64,000 bases of DNA from Nematostella vectensis (Eukaryota; Cnidaria; Anthozoa; Actiniaria; Edwardsiidae): assembly GCF_932526225.1 (NCBI RefSeq), contig NC_064039.1, positions 14,774,139 through 14,838,138 of the forward strand, read 5' to 3'. Shown here in pieces: positions 47,330-56,361 of the stretch. The notes below the pieces were generated by a model, which saw nothing but the letters and a program-made list of their open reading frames with translations, did no database searches and was not told the origin of the DNA. Both the position numbers and the translations under genes were made by a program. Position 1 is the stretch's first letter; the number at the start of each line of letters is the position of its first letter.

Positions 47330-47755
47330 ATGGCCTCCATCGCAATTTTGGTTGGTGGCGCCGCCCTAAACGCGACTGCATTCGTTGGTGGCAACTACCT
47401 CGCAAAGTTCCTGTCAAACGATGAGAGCCCTGCCTTGGCTGAGAAGGAGAGGCACGACAAGGCCCTCAAGAAATACCAACGAGATTATGGACGCTACCAA
47501 CAGCGGCGACAAAAAATCCTCGATTGGCAAGCGCAAAGTCGCGAGAGAGGGGCCCTCGCAAAGCAAAACTTCACCGACACTGACTACGCGCTCAAACTCT
47601 ACAACCAGACCCGACCAAAACAATCCCTGGAGTCGATGTGGGCTCCTGAGCTGTCCGACTAATACATCCCCAGCAAAACGCAGAAAAACGCCGAGTTAGC
47701 GTACATTGGCGCCGGCGCTCCCGCCATCGGCTACACAGCTAGCCGCTTGCTGTAA
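47330..47755 (+). pseudogene. Element membrane protein with an in-frame TAA
   Basis: Starts at the ATG of 47330 (MASIAILVGGAALNATAFVG, a hydrophobic N-terminal segment). It continues as a charged helical middle (HDKALKKYQRDYGRYQQRRQ) and reaches TAA at 47660-47662. The same frame stays open and protein-like for 30 more codons to TAA 47753-47755, including a Gly/Ala-rich end (LAYIGAGAPAIGYTASRLL). The first stop therefore looks like a single nonsense mutation in a ~141 aa gene. No family recognised. Confidence 0.55.
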
Positions 47756-47803
47756 TGCAGCTGCCGTTCCGGCGCCTCATCTAGGCGGCCTTTTTCCATA
47801 CTG

Positions 47804-47823
47804 CGCGTATACGTATACGTATA
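47804..47823 (+). promoter_or_regulatory. ACGTAT-rich palindrome upstream of the 47826 gene
   Basis: GCGTATACGTATACGTATAA ends 2 bp before the ATG at 47826, too close for a 5' leader of any length. It may be a core promoter with a very short leader or a bound operator. A related palindrome is at 45567-45580. Confidence 0.45.
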
Positions 47824-47825
47824 AG

Positions 47826-48107
47826 ATGATTGCAGACCAGTTGTGGAGTGTTATGCACGAGGTAGCAGCCGCTGCTAAGCGAGTGACACCGAAGGTGTCG
47901 TCGATGGGTGGATTATGTAGCTTTGGTGACATTGCTAAACGAAGCCTCGAGTTGTGGCGCGCAGACAGGGAGTGCGTTAAGAGATTCACCAATTTCGTTC
48001 TCCGAGGGCCTACCGACCTCAGAAAGACCGCCTCGGCACTACCCGAGCAGACGGCAACCGCCTGTTGGGGACTGATACACCTGTTGCAGTACATTGCCGA
48101 CACGTAA
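47826..48107 (+). CDS. Small helical element protein of unknown function
   Basis: The ATG at 47826 (MIADQLWSVMHEVAAAAKRV) gives 93 residues, ending DT at TAA 48105-48107. The protein is mostly helical with a mildly hydrophobic C-terminal region (ACWGLIHLLQYIA). The stop overlaps the ATG of the following integrase reading frame (TAATG), which suggests coupled or shared transcription. The open frame before 47826 lies in GC-rich non-protein-like sequence, so the shorter start is preferred. Confidence 0.5.
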   Translation: MIADQLWSVMHEVAAAAKRVTPKVSSMGGLCSFGDIAKRSLELWRADRECVKRFTNFVLRGPTDLRKTASALPEQTATACWGLIHLLQYIADT

Positions 48108-49043
48108 TGGCGGCGAAGCGAATGTCCGACGAAGAACTCGATGCGTCGAGTATACTACGCCTTCCAGGGAGTGACCGCTCTGCATGCCAAACTTCCCAAG
48201 GGCTTAGCCTCCATAGATCAAGTGCGCAAGTGGGTAAGCTCGCAGCCCGCCGGGGGCTACACACAGACAGCCCCTCCTCCGACTTCCTACGCCCACTTCT
48301 CGGAGCAGATACCAAACCGTATCCACCAGTCGGACCTGCTATTCTTGCCAACCGACCGCGGGTACAAGTATGCCCTGACTGTAGTTGACGTTGCTTCACG
48401 ATATAAAGCCGCCCGCCCACTGAGGACTAAGAGCGCGGCCGTCGTCTCCCGCGAACTCGCTGACATCTATGCAGAGGGACCTCTCACATGGCCTAAAGTC
48501 CTCATGGTTGATGACGGCACGGAGTTCAAGGGTGCTACCACAAAGTTCCTAACAGACCACGGGGTGGAGGTCCGACGGGCTGAGCCAGGGCACCACAGGA
48601 GCCAAGCTTTCACCGAGTCTTTCCATCGCTGGCTGGCACAGCGCCTATTTCGTGCGCAGTACTCGAAGGAGCTTGCATCCGGCGAAACAAACCGCGAGTG
48701 GGTTACCGCTTTGCCAATCGTCATCTCAGACATAAACGCAACGAACACTCGCATGACTGGCTTTGCGCCTAAAGACGCCAAAAAACTGAGACGCGTGCCT
48801 CTCAAAGCCGAAAAGCCCCCTTTAGAGGTCCCCTTAGAGGTCGGAAAGGAGGTGTACATCGCCGTAAACGAGGAAGACCTCCAGGACAAGGGCCGACGGC
48901 GAGCAACGGACCCGTGGTGGACAAGCAAGGCATACCCAATACTAAAGAGGGTTATGGAGCCCGGACAGCCAGTGTTGTATTACACGGCGTACTCTAAGCA
49001 CGGCTTTACGCGTTCGCAGTTGCCTAGCGTCACGCTAGCGTGA
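48107..49043 (+). pseudogene. DDE (retroviral-type) integrase of the element
   Basis: The catalytic ORF starts at 48141 (300 aa). A protein-like N-terminus (MAAKRMSDEELDASS, from 48107) is in another frame and probably joins near 48140 through an indel. In the ORF, a helical N-terminal region (residues 1-45) precedes the RNase H-fold core. The triad is D65 (QSDLLFLP), D124 (MVDDGTEF) and E159 (FTESFHR), close to DD35E spacing, with ALTVVDVASRY between the first two acids. The C-terminal ~75 residues resemble the small beta-barrel of Polinton and retroviral integrases (VGKEVYIAV...WWTSKAYPI...VLYYTAYS). It would insert the element DNA and give a short target duplication. The stop TGA abuts the stop of the convergent gene. 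Confidence 0.85.
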
Positions 49044-50036
49044 TCATCCCTTGTGCCTTCTATTGCAGCTAAGGCACGTGAGTGTGACATTCCACTTGTA
49101 GTGACCCTGACTGTCGTCCAGCCGGTCGATACTGAAGCATTGGGGATGGCTCTTGGTGTACCCCTGAAGCAGAAGCTGAGTGCCACAGACCGTGCACTTC
49201 TTTTCCGCGTCAGCAATCATGCCGAGTACGTGGTCTACCGTCAGAACGGGGTGCGATCCCGTGTACTTTGTGCGACCCTTTTGCCTGTCGTCTATAGCGT
49301 ATCGCTTGATTCGCGCTATAATGAGCTCTTCACTGGGCGTAGCCTGCAGTCCTGTGGGAACCAAGGCACCGGGGGTGTTATCGGGGGGGATCACGCAGAC
49401 TATCTGGTCGGCGTGCCGCACGCCCTCTAAGCTGTGGTCTATGATAAACAGACGTCTTGGAGTCTGGATAGTCTTGCCCTGCACCCGGTGGACGGTTCTC
49501 CAGCCCGAGTATTTCCACTCGAGGGGAAGCCCGTTAAGGACCGCGTCGAGGGGAACCTCGACTACCGTGCCTTTGTATGCGTCAACCTTCTCACCCCTTT
49601 TGCCTGGCACGGGCACTGGCCGCCCTTGCTTGCGATAACGATGCGCGACGCTAGGATCGGGGTCAAAGCGGATGGTTGCTGGCAATCGGAGGTAGTTTTT
49701 CCTGTGGTGCTCTATCAATCGCTGCTGAACAAGAGCCCCCATCCTGTTGGTCGAGCACACCCACATATCGCTTGGGCGGGTCTGCTCGATTGCCGCGTCG
49801 AACGCTACCCCATCCCACTCCTCTCGAAACACCTCAAGCTGTTTGGAATCTGGCCGACACCAAATCCGGTCCTTTATGTCGTGGAGCCTGGAGGAGGGCG
49901 CGGCAGAGCCGCAGTCGCATGTACTGTACGGCTTTCCGCAGTCTTCACACAGGCAGCGGTAGTCTGACTCGAACCGGCGGATGTTCCCTTGTCCCCTCTT
50001 TATCTCCCCAGGGCGGGACCTGCCCATAGTCGCCAC
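49044..50036 (-). pseudogene. Helicase-like and HNH nuclease part of the replication protein
   Basis: 330-codon ORF. Near the N-terminus are clustered cysteines (CLCEDCGKPYSTCDCG). The middle shows late motifs of superfamily 1 helicases: VCSTNRMGALVQQRL and, more convincingly, WRTVHRVQGKTI followed by RRLFIIDHSL. I cannot see a Walker A/P-loop or DExx motif, so the helicase front half is missing or degenerate, and the last helicase motif is also blurred. The C-terminus is a zinc-ribbon HNH-type nuclease: CTVCG, then FSIDRLDDSQGHYKWNV and TCLSCNRRHK. The ORF overlaps the next upstream frame (50000-50293) by 37 bp, consistent with one longer frameshifted gene running 51580 to 49044. Confidence 0.65.
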
Positions 50037-51580
50037 AACACACTACCTGACACGGCCGCGTGGCACACTCGGAGGACGTCTCCGCGAGGGATTCGCCTCA
50101 ACATGCGTCGCAACGCTATGTTTGTGTACGCCAAGACGAAGGCCCTGATATGGTACCATTGTGAGCGCCAGACTCCGTCTTTGTATTGGATCAGATGAGC
50201 CCCGTCGGCATGCTCGAAGTTAAGTAAGTGGTCGGTGCCCGCAAGGAGGTTTGTCAGATACGCGGCTTCTTCACGATCGCGGACTACGATCAAGGACTCG
50301 TCGCCATGGCGAGCGCACTTGCCTACGAAACGGACAGCGAGATCTCGACCCTCAGGGTACTGCGAGTCTTCGCCGCCGGGGCGGCACGCGATGGAGTGGG
50401 GGAACTTGATGGAGTCCTTTTTTTCCGACGCTATACAACACCTCCCTCGCCGTGGCCATGACTAGGTCACCCGAGTCTAACAGGTCCTTGAGCTCTGGCG
50501 TGGTGATCCAGCCCTCGTTTTGTTCCAAGTGCTGCCCTACCCTCTCGGAAGTGTAGGGGTGGCAGGCCTCAGAGAACTCCCACTCGGTCAGCTGAATGAC
50601 CCCGGTTAGTTGAAGAACCTCGCTCAATGGCCGTCCCACAACATCCGCGATACGATACACGTTCGTAGGAAGCCGTATTTCCGTACCAAATCAATTGCGT
50701 CCGAGGCGCCGCCGAAGACGCTGTCCTCGCATCCTAGGTACGCCGCACGCATGTCGATGTGCGCATGAGGCTGCGCCCCTAAGTTTTCCTTGCTATTCCA
50801 CACTTTGGACTCAACCTGCGCCGCTCGCCAGACGTTCCTGTATTTAAGAGGCGTTGGCCTGATGTTCTCTCTTTGGGTCCACTTCTTAAAGCGATACCCT
50901 ATTGCGCCGCCCATCGAGTGCGTAGCTTCGGTGTACTCTTGGTAGGCTGGGTGATCATCAGGGAGCCATTGAGGGTCATATCCTGTCTCGTCTGTAAACG
51001 CCCTGTCGATAGCCGCTCCGTCCTGTCCCAATCGGTACAGTTTGCCTTCGTGCGTGACTATAACGCGCCCGCACAGCCAGATCCTCGCGCTTCTAGGGAT
51101 CGCCCTTTTTATAAAGCGAATGAGCACCTCTCGCACTTTTGCCTCGCGCGTTTTTGTGGCGGCACTGGTAGCGCGAAGCGCTGCCTTCTCCTGACATAAC
51201 GAACGAAGCTCCCCCTCAGCCTCGAAGTCTAGGCCGTGGACGCTCGTGATCGCAGGTGGTTCGTTCGGAAGCTCCGCCCAGGCGTGGCTATTGTGGCAAG
51301 GGATAGTGACCCTCGCCTTAGTCTTGTACTTCCCCGAGTCCCACATAACGTTGCCCAGGGCGTCCACGGCTACTAGCTTTACCTTGAGCTTCTTTTCCAT
51401 CTCAAAGAGGTCTTCTTTGGTGCATCCCGTAGTGGCCAGCTTCTTGTCAAATCGCTCGGGGATCCTGCCTCGGGTCTTGGTTAGACCGAGGGAGCGCGAG
51501 GTGCCGTGATTCCTCAAGAAGTCGGCAACATAACTCACAACACAGTTAGCGAAGGTGTCACCCCCTTTTCGCTCAAACAT
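50000..51580 (-). pseudogene. Polymerase B-like part of the replication protein, frameshifted
   Basis: Three minus-strand ORFs (50624-51580, 50352-50660, 50000-50293) read on from one another in different frames. The first starts MFERKGGDTFANCVVSYVAD and contains HAHIDMRAAYLGC, which could be polymerase motif A (D-x2-xxY). The second has LEQNEGWITTPELKDLLDSG. The third has WYHIRAFVLAYTNIALRRML followed by GDVLRVCHAAV, which has the shape of the palm helix and motif C of protein-primed family B polymerases, though the expected acidic residue of motif C is absent here. The assignment rests on these three fragments only; exonuclease motifs were not found. A different replication enzyme is possible. 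Confidence 0.45.
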
Positions 51581-51622
51581 TGGCCCAGGCTCACCATTCT
51601 GCCCAGGTAAAGGGCGAAGCTC

Positions 51623-52297
51623 TTATCTCATGTAGACGAGGTACTCTCGTTTCTCCCAAATACCCGCATCGATGCCTTCCAGGGCGCCGACTGCGATTTG
51701 GTCCCCTCTTTTGACTAATGACCCACCAATCTTGTGCTCCGAGCGCCCTCCTCTGTGATTGGTGCCAATGGCTCTGCGGGGGCCTTACCAACGACCGTAA
51801 AGAGTCTGTAACGCCGGTCGGGGTCTACCATCTCAAGCACCGGTGGCAACACTGCGTTTGCCCGCAGAGACTCTCGCTCGTGCGAGACCCACCACACCGA
51901 GCCATCGTCATTAATATCAGGCCCCCCGCATAACCGGCTTTAGAGCAATAACACCTGCTCCACCAAGATCTCGTATCTCCTGGTAAACACCGGCGCTTAT
52001 GTCTTGGCCCCGAAGAGTGGCATCCACGCTTGGAAACCGAAGATGAGCGCCGCCGACGAAGAGAGAATAGTACTTCTCGGGGTCTAAGCCCTCTGGGCCC
52101 TTTTGCTCCAGCAATGGGTCGAACTCGCGCCAGACTTCCTCTGGCCGCGAGCTCGTCGGCATGAGCGGCTTAAGCAGCTCGTGCTTGGCATCCCCGGGGA
52201 TGTCCTCGTCCAGGATGTTCTGGACCAGCCCTGCCAGTACGGCGGGCGCCTCTTTGTCAGGCATACTATTGAGAATCTCCTCTATGTAAGCGTCCAT
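51623..52297 (-). pseudogene. Element protein upstream of the polymerase, twice frameshifted
   Basis: Starts at the ATG of 52297 (MDAYIEEILNSMPDKEAPAV) and is open to 51917. Protein-like sequence continues in a second frame (DDGSVWWVSHERESLRANAV) to about 51740, then in a third (KIGGSLVKRGDQIAVGALEG) to a stop at 51623-51625. Together this makes a ~220 aa protein with two indels. The start codon coincides with the first base of a 62 bp tandem repeat. No family recognised. It is the first gene of the minus-strand replication block. Confidence 0.45.
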
Positions 52298-52482
52298 GTT
52301 TGGGTATGCCTTGTGCCACCCAGTTTCTAATTGCCCGTATCACAGCCGGCGGGGCGAGTGTTTGGGTATGCCTTGTGCCACCCAGTCTCTAATTGCCCGT
52401 ATCGCAACCGGCGGGGCGGGTGTTTGGGTATGCCTTGTGCCACCTAGTCTCTAATTGCCCGTATCGCGGGCTGCGATATCAG
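52297..52482. repeat. Three 62 bp tandem repeats
   Basis: Copies 52297-52358, 52359-52420 and 52421-52482 start TGTTTGGGTATGCCTTGTGC and contain CTAATTGCCCGTATC. The first overlaps the start of one minus-strand gene, and the last contains the 3' end of the next (stop at 52451-52453). The array has therefore duplicated the sequence between two genes. Confidence 0.93.
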
Positions 52483-53846
52483 ACAGGACGAGTGCGAACC
52501 GTTCCCGAGCGCGCCTCTCGGTGCCGCGCATCCTCTGCCCTACACGATTGGGATGATTCACAACTTTACGTTTCTTTTCGAGGTAATTCACAAGATGAAA
52601 TTTTGATGGCTAAAACTAAAGTTGAATGTTGTGTTCATGAGATCAATGCCTGGATGGTGCATAATGGGCTAAAACTAAATCATGATAAATCAGAACTTAT
52701 TCTTTTTTCCTCCAAGTTCTGTCCTGCTCCAAGTCTTGAACATGTAAAGGTGGTTGATGAAATCATCAAACCTGCCTCCGCTGCATGGAATCTGGGAGTA
52801 ATTCTTGATAAGTATCTTTCTTTTGAAGATCATCTCAAAACGGTATGTAAATCTGCAAGATTCCACCTCAGAAATATTGGCAAAATTAGGAAGTACCTTG
52901 ACAAGAATTCCACAGAAATGCTTATACATGCCTTTATCAGTTCAAAACTAGACTATTGCAATTCCTCCTTTATGGATTACCTGACTACCAAATTCATAAA
53001 TTACAACTTATTCAAAACACAGCTGCTCGTATTATCAGCTTAACAAAAAAGACTGAGCATGTAACACCTATCCTGCAAGACGTATTATCAGCTTAACAAA
53101 AAAGACTGAGCATGTAACACCTATCCTGCAAGATCCCCACTGGTTACCAGTAAAGTACCGAATAATTTTTAAAGTTTTACTGACCGTTTTTAAATCTCTC
53201 AATGAAATAGCTCCACCATATATACCTTCAGGTCGAACGGGGCAATTTAAAGACCTATGGTGACCGCGCCTTTCTGTTTGTGGCTCCTAAACTATGGAAT
53301 GAGTTGCCATTTCAATTAAGGACAATACAAAATCTTAATACTTTCAAGCAATGCCTTAAGACTCACCTTTTTAAAGAAGCATTTAATTTATAATTAGTTT
53401 AAAATTCATTTTTTTTAATATCACTGTTAATTATACATTACATACATATATATCTATATATTTTTTAATTATTATATCGATTTTTATAAATGTAACATTT
53501 CCTATTAGACACAATGTATTGTCAGGGTGATTTTTAATTTTTAGTTGTGTAATGTTTATTTAATTGATATATAATTGTAAAGTGCCTAGGGCAATTATTG
53601 ATGAGGCGCTATATAAATGCTGATATTATTATTATTATTATTATTATTACGATTCGCTCCGCAGGGGCGGCACAACCGCGTCTCCGACTGCGTCCCTATG
53701 CCGCAGATCCTGCACGGCACGGGGAGGGGGCTGCCCTTACGGAGCCTTTGGAGTTGCACCTTGCAGTAGGTGTCCATGCACCTTCGGCCACACGTGTTTG
53801 CATGGCCGACCTTTAGCCACCCGCAGTAATCTTTCCCGCACTTCAT
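52451..53846 (-). pseudogene. Small zinc-binding element protein, split by a LINE
   Basis: The start at 53846 (MKCGKDYCGWLKVGHANTCG) gives a cysteine-rich protein with C-x4-C, CGRRC, a PCRICGIGTQSE block and CRPCGANR. It reaches the AT-rich 3' end of an inserted LINE at 53648. Removing the insertion and one ACGATT duplicate restores an open frame of about 30 further, arginine-rich codons (52451-52543) to a TAG stop. The original protein was therefore ~98 aa with two zinc-binding knots and a basic helical tail. It could be a DNA-binding or transcription protein. It is the rightmost gene of the element. Confidence 0.65.
52550..53648 (+). mobile_element. 5'-truncated L2/CR1-type LINE inserted in the element
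   Basis: The insertion is flanked by ACGATT (52544-52549 and 53649-53654). The coding part starts inside the RT catalytic box (DDSQLYVSF) and continues with GLKLNHDKSELILFSSKF, GVILDKYLSFEDH and SKLDYCNSS, typical of the RT C-terminus of L2/CR1 LINEs. A 53 bp tandem duplication (about 53028-53132) breaks the frame. Further 3', RAFLFVAPKLWNELPFQLR and LKTHLFKEAFNL are recognisable. It ends in an ATT/TTA microsatellite. The low GC contrasts with the host element. Confidence 0.85.
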
Positions 53847-53940
53847 CCTTCGAACGCTCGGTATACTACAGGACAGACGGGGGTCTAATTGCAAGGTTCC
53901 CGCATGTTACCGCGCGGAGCCGCGCTGGGGGCATACCGCC

Positions 53941-53982
53941 GCCGGAACGGCAAGCGCTTGCCGTTCCTTGCCGTTCCGGCAG
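53941..53982. repeat. Cluster of GCCGGAACGGC hairpin motifs
   Basis: Two adjacent copies, one inverted (GCCGGAACGGCAAGCGC ... CTTGCCGTTCCGGCAGG). Other copies occur at 42801-42813, 44814-44830, 46145-46163, 46342-46354, 46637-46653, near 46893 and at 47762-47774. Each forms a short stem GCCG/CGGC with a 3-base loop. Confidence 0.75.
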
Positions 53983-54097
53983 GCTGGGGGGCGCGGCGGG
54001 GCGCGGTGCGGGTGCGCTTCGCGCTCCCGTTCCTATGCGCGCGTATGCCTTCGGCATAACATGTGGTTCCAGTCCCGCCACCCTACGGAGTGTCATT

Positions 54098-54399
54098 AGA
54101 CAGCGGGTTGATGATTGCTAATTATTTATCTACGTGATCCCCGCCCGCTGCCGCCGATAGACAGCGGATTGATGATTGCTAATTGTTTATCTACGCGAAG
54201 TGTGTTTTGCGTAGATTGACTTTAGTAAAAGTTTATCTACGCGAAGTTTGTTTTGCGTAGATAAACTTTTAGTAAAAGTTTATCTACGCGAAGCGTTTCT
54301 ATGAACGGCCAACGCGGAGTGTGTTTTGCGTAGATTAATAATTGCTAATTATTTATCTACGTGAAGTGGTCCCAACGTAGATTGATAATTAGCAATTAT
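54098..54399. repeat. Subterminal palindrome/iteron array at the right end
   Basis: At least six TATCTACG(C/T)G sites alternate with inverted GCGTAGAT, making several hairpins such as GTTTATCTACGCGAAG...GCGTAGATAAAC. Two ~40 bp direct repeats begin AGACAGCGG.TTGATGATTGC (54098 and 54158). The same core (CGCGTAGATTA) closes both TIRs, so these are probably binding sites for an element-encoded protein. The left end has no comparable array. Confidence 0.75.
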
Positions 54400-54449
54400 T
54401 AATCTACGCGAAACGCGTTTCGGTGTTTATGAAAATCCAAAGTCCCCCC
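54400..54449 (-). repeat. Right terminal inverted repeat
   Basis: Inverse of 42744-42796, with CATAAACACC where the left end has CATAGACACC and six C where the left has ten G. AAAGAG follows at 54451-54456. Confidence 0.9.
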
Positions 54450-54456
54450 GAAAGAG

Positions 54457-55941
54457 GTATACCTAGAGGAGATTTCATACGCTGAAGGCTCTCGGGAGTG
54501 GCTCTAGACACTAAACTGGCATATTGCCATTCAAAATGAAGTATCTAATTACTTCTATGATCGCAATAAGGGGACATTCTAAATTGTTCTCGATTAGAGA
54601 CTAAGAGAACCGTAAGACGAACATCGTGACGAAATGAATCGTATGAAAAGTAAAAATAAGATCAATTGTGCATAATCACTCCCCAGTTTGTCTATAAGCT
54701 CCCCCCCCCCCTACTTTTTTCAGATATTTGGTTCAGAAAGAACAATAAATATAAGGAGATCCACGGAAGAACAATGAATCTGGCTTGCTTCGCCCCCCTT
54801 TTTTGAACTCCGGGATCCGCCCTCTGTATCTGGTTTTTGTTACGAGCCGGTTTTTGTTTGTTGCCGTCTGCCTCGAACTAAATCCATCTGAATCACGATA
54901 ACATTCTATCAATCCTTGATGAATACAATGAATACAGTAGTATGTGCAAAAAGAAAGAATGCCATATATCTAAATAAAATATATTTTTCCTATTATTTTC
55001 TCCTGCCAGTTTTTATATAGGATTTACTTGAGCTTTTTATAGTTATAGATATTCGCTGTAACTCAACCAGGATAAAAAACGGCCGAAGGGGAGAATTAGT
55101 ATCTGTTTTACTTCGTCTGAAAAATGGTTCTGTTTGATGAGTTGAAGTCGCTTCAACTTATGCCTCGGGCATTTTTTAGTCGCTGACCCTTTGAAGCATT
55201 AGTTGTAATCATACATCCGTATTTAAGTGGTTAACAATTCTCTTATCTTAAAGCTCACAAAGCTCCTTTTAAGTTCGTTATTTTGGAAACCCTTCAAACT
55301 TGCATTAGAGCAACTAAAATTTTGAATAAACTCCAGGCCTGTAGCCAGATTCAAAATTTTACTGAGGCAAAGCAAGCCACTGGATGATAAATCCAACAGA
55401 ATCAGGTGTTATATTTTATACTTTTTAATCGTGAAACACTAAAACATCAAAATTGTACTAAGGCGAGTGTCCCACTTGCCTCGTGCTGGCTGAAATCATT
55501 ACTCTACCACTGCGTATGAGCAGAAACACATTTACGAAAAGTTCGACTCACTCACTACAATTTTGCTCTCATACATTTGTTCTTTATTTATTTCCTAATA
55601 AAGTATATGTAAAATCTTATTCACTGTATCAAAATTTAGATCATGTGTAGCGACTGGAAGCTGTTTTACTAAATAGACCTAAGATTCGAAAAGATGTCGA
55701 AACATTCAAATTGCAAAATTGCAAGAAATATCAACTAGTTTTGTACTGTCACTTATTGTTTCAAGCTCGGTTTTCCTGTTAAAGTATAACAAGGCGATTT
55801 AAGTATAATCCCAAACCACTTCACATCGTATGACAGATATATTCAAATGATCAGTCTCGTCTTATTTCAACGCCCTCGCACGCTGTTTGTGAAATTTCTC
55901 CTTCTCTTCGTTGAGTTTTACGTGCTCTTTGTTTTCGAATT
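54457..55941. other. Gene-free stretch
   Basis: AT-rich DNA with a C-run near 54703-54712. No supported ORF or repeat. Confidence 0.45.
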
Positions 55942-56361
55942 TTATACCCAATCTTCAATTGCTTCCTCGATTAGCCTCTTTCTAATAAGATTCCTTCTCT
56001 CATTAGCGCATACATCCCCAAGTTGTGACTTCAACCTGTTCAGTCTTTCATCATTCCCATAGCTATCTACATAATCCCTGATCGATTCTTCCGCATTAAA
56101 ATGGACTTTGGGTAAATTTTCCTTCCCTTGGTAAACTTGTTTTCCTGTTCTCGGGGACCTAGCTTCAATTCTATTCCATCTCAAACTTGTCTCTGTTTGC
56201 TTTTTATCACACTTTTCATTTTGTAGGTTGTTTGGCATGTCACATGAATTAAAGTAGCAGACATCCTCTAGTTGTGTCGACCAGTGAACGTTCTTTTTGA
56301 CGTCTCTGTTCTTCAACAAATGAGCAAAGATCTTTTTGTACGATGATTGACTCAAGCTCAT
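55942..56361 (-). CDS. Uncharacterised protein ORF (139 aa)
   Basis: The ATG at 56361 (MSLSQSSYKKIFAHLLKNRD) opens a polar, charged ORF ending RKRLIEEAIEDWV at TAG/TAA near 55942. Composition is protein-like: mixed charge and amphipathic C-terminal helices (SYGNDERLNRLKSQLGDVCA), with no homopolymer bias. No signal peptide, membrane helix or known domain is seen. The ATG overlaps the TGA of an upstream ORF (ATGA), unusual for a eukaryotic gene unless an intron joins them. It may be an exon of a larger minus-strand gene. Confidence 0.4.
   Translation of the reverse strand: MSLSQSSYKKIFAHLLKNRDVKKNVHWSTQLEDVCYFNSCDMPNNLQNEKCDKKQTETSLRWNRIEARSPRTGKQVYQGKENLPKVHFNAEESIRDYVDSYGNDERLNRLKSQLGDVCANERRNLIRKRLIEEAIEDWV

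Larger units (their letters stand above)
42744..54450. mobile_element. 11.7 kb virus-like TIR element with integrase and replication genes
   Basis: Terminal inverted repeats (42744-42796 and 54400-54449) start with a G-run, then ACTTTGGATTTTCATA. AAAGAG occurs on both sides (42738-42743 and 54451-54456), a probable 6 bp target duplication. Between them, tightly packed genes on both strands include a DDE integrase, a polymerase-like/helicase-like/HNH replication block, a zinc-binding protein and at least seven small membrane, coiled-coil or candidate virion proteins. GC content is well above the flanks. Polintons and adintoviruses share the plan of integrase plus own replication plus structural genes and 6 bp target sites. 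However, no packaging ATPase, adenain protease or clear jelly-roll capsid gene was seen. Frameshifts, an in-frame stop and a LINE insertion show that this copy is inactive. Confidence 0.85.

Noticed and set aside
42744-54450. Labelling the element simply as a Polinton/Maverick
   Set aside because: Integrase and ends fit, but packaging ATPase, adenain protease and a recognisable capsid were not found, and polymerase motifs are only tentative.
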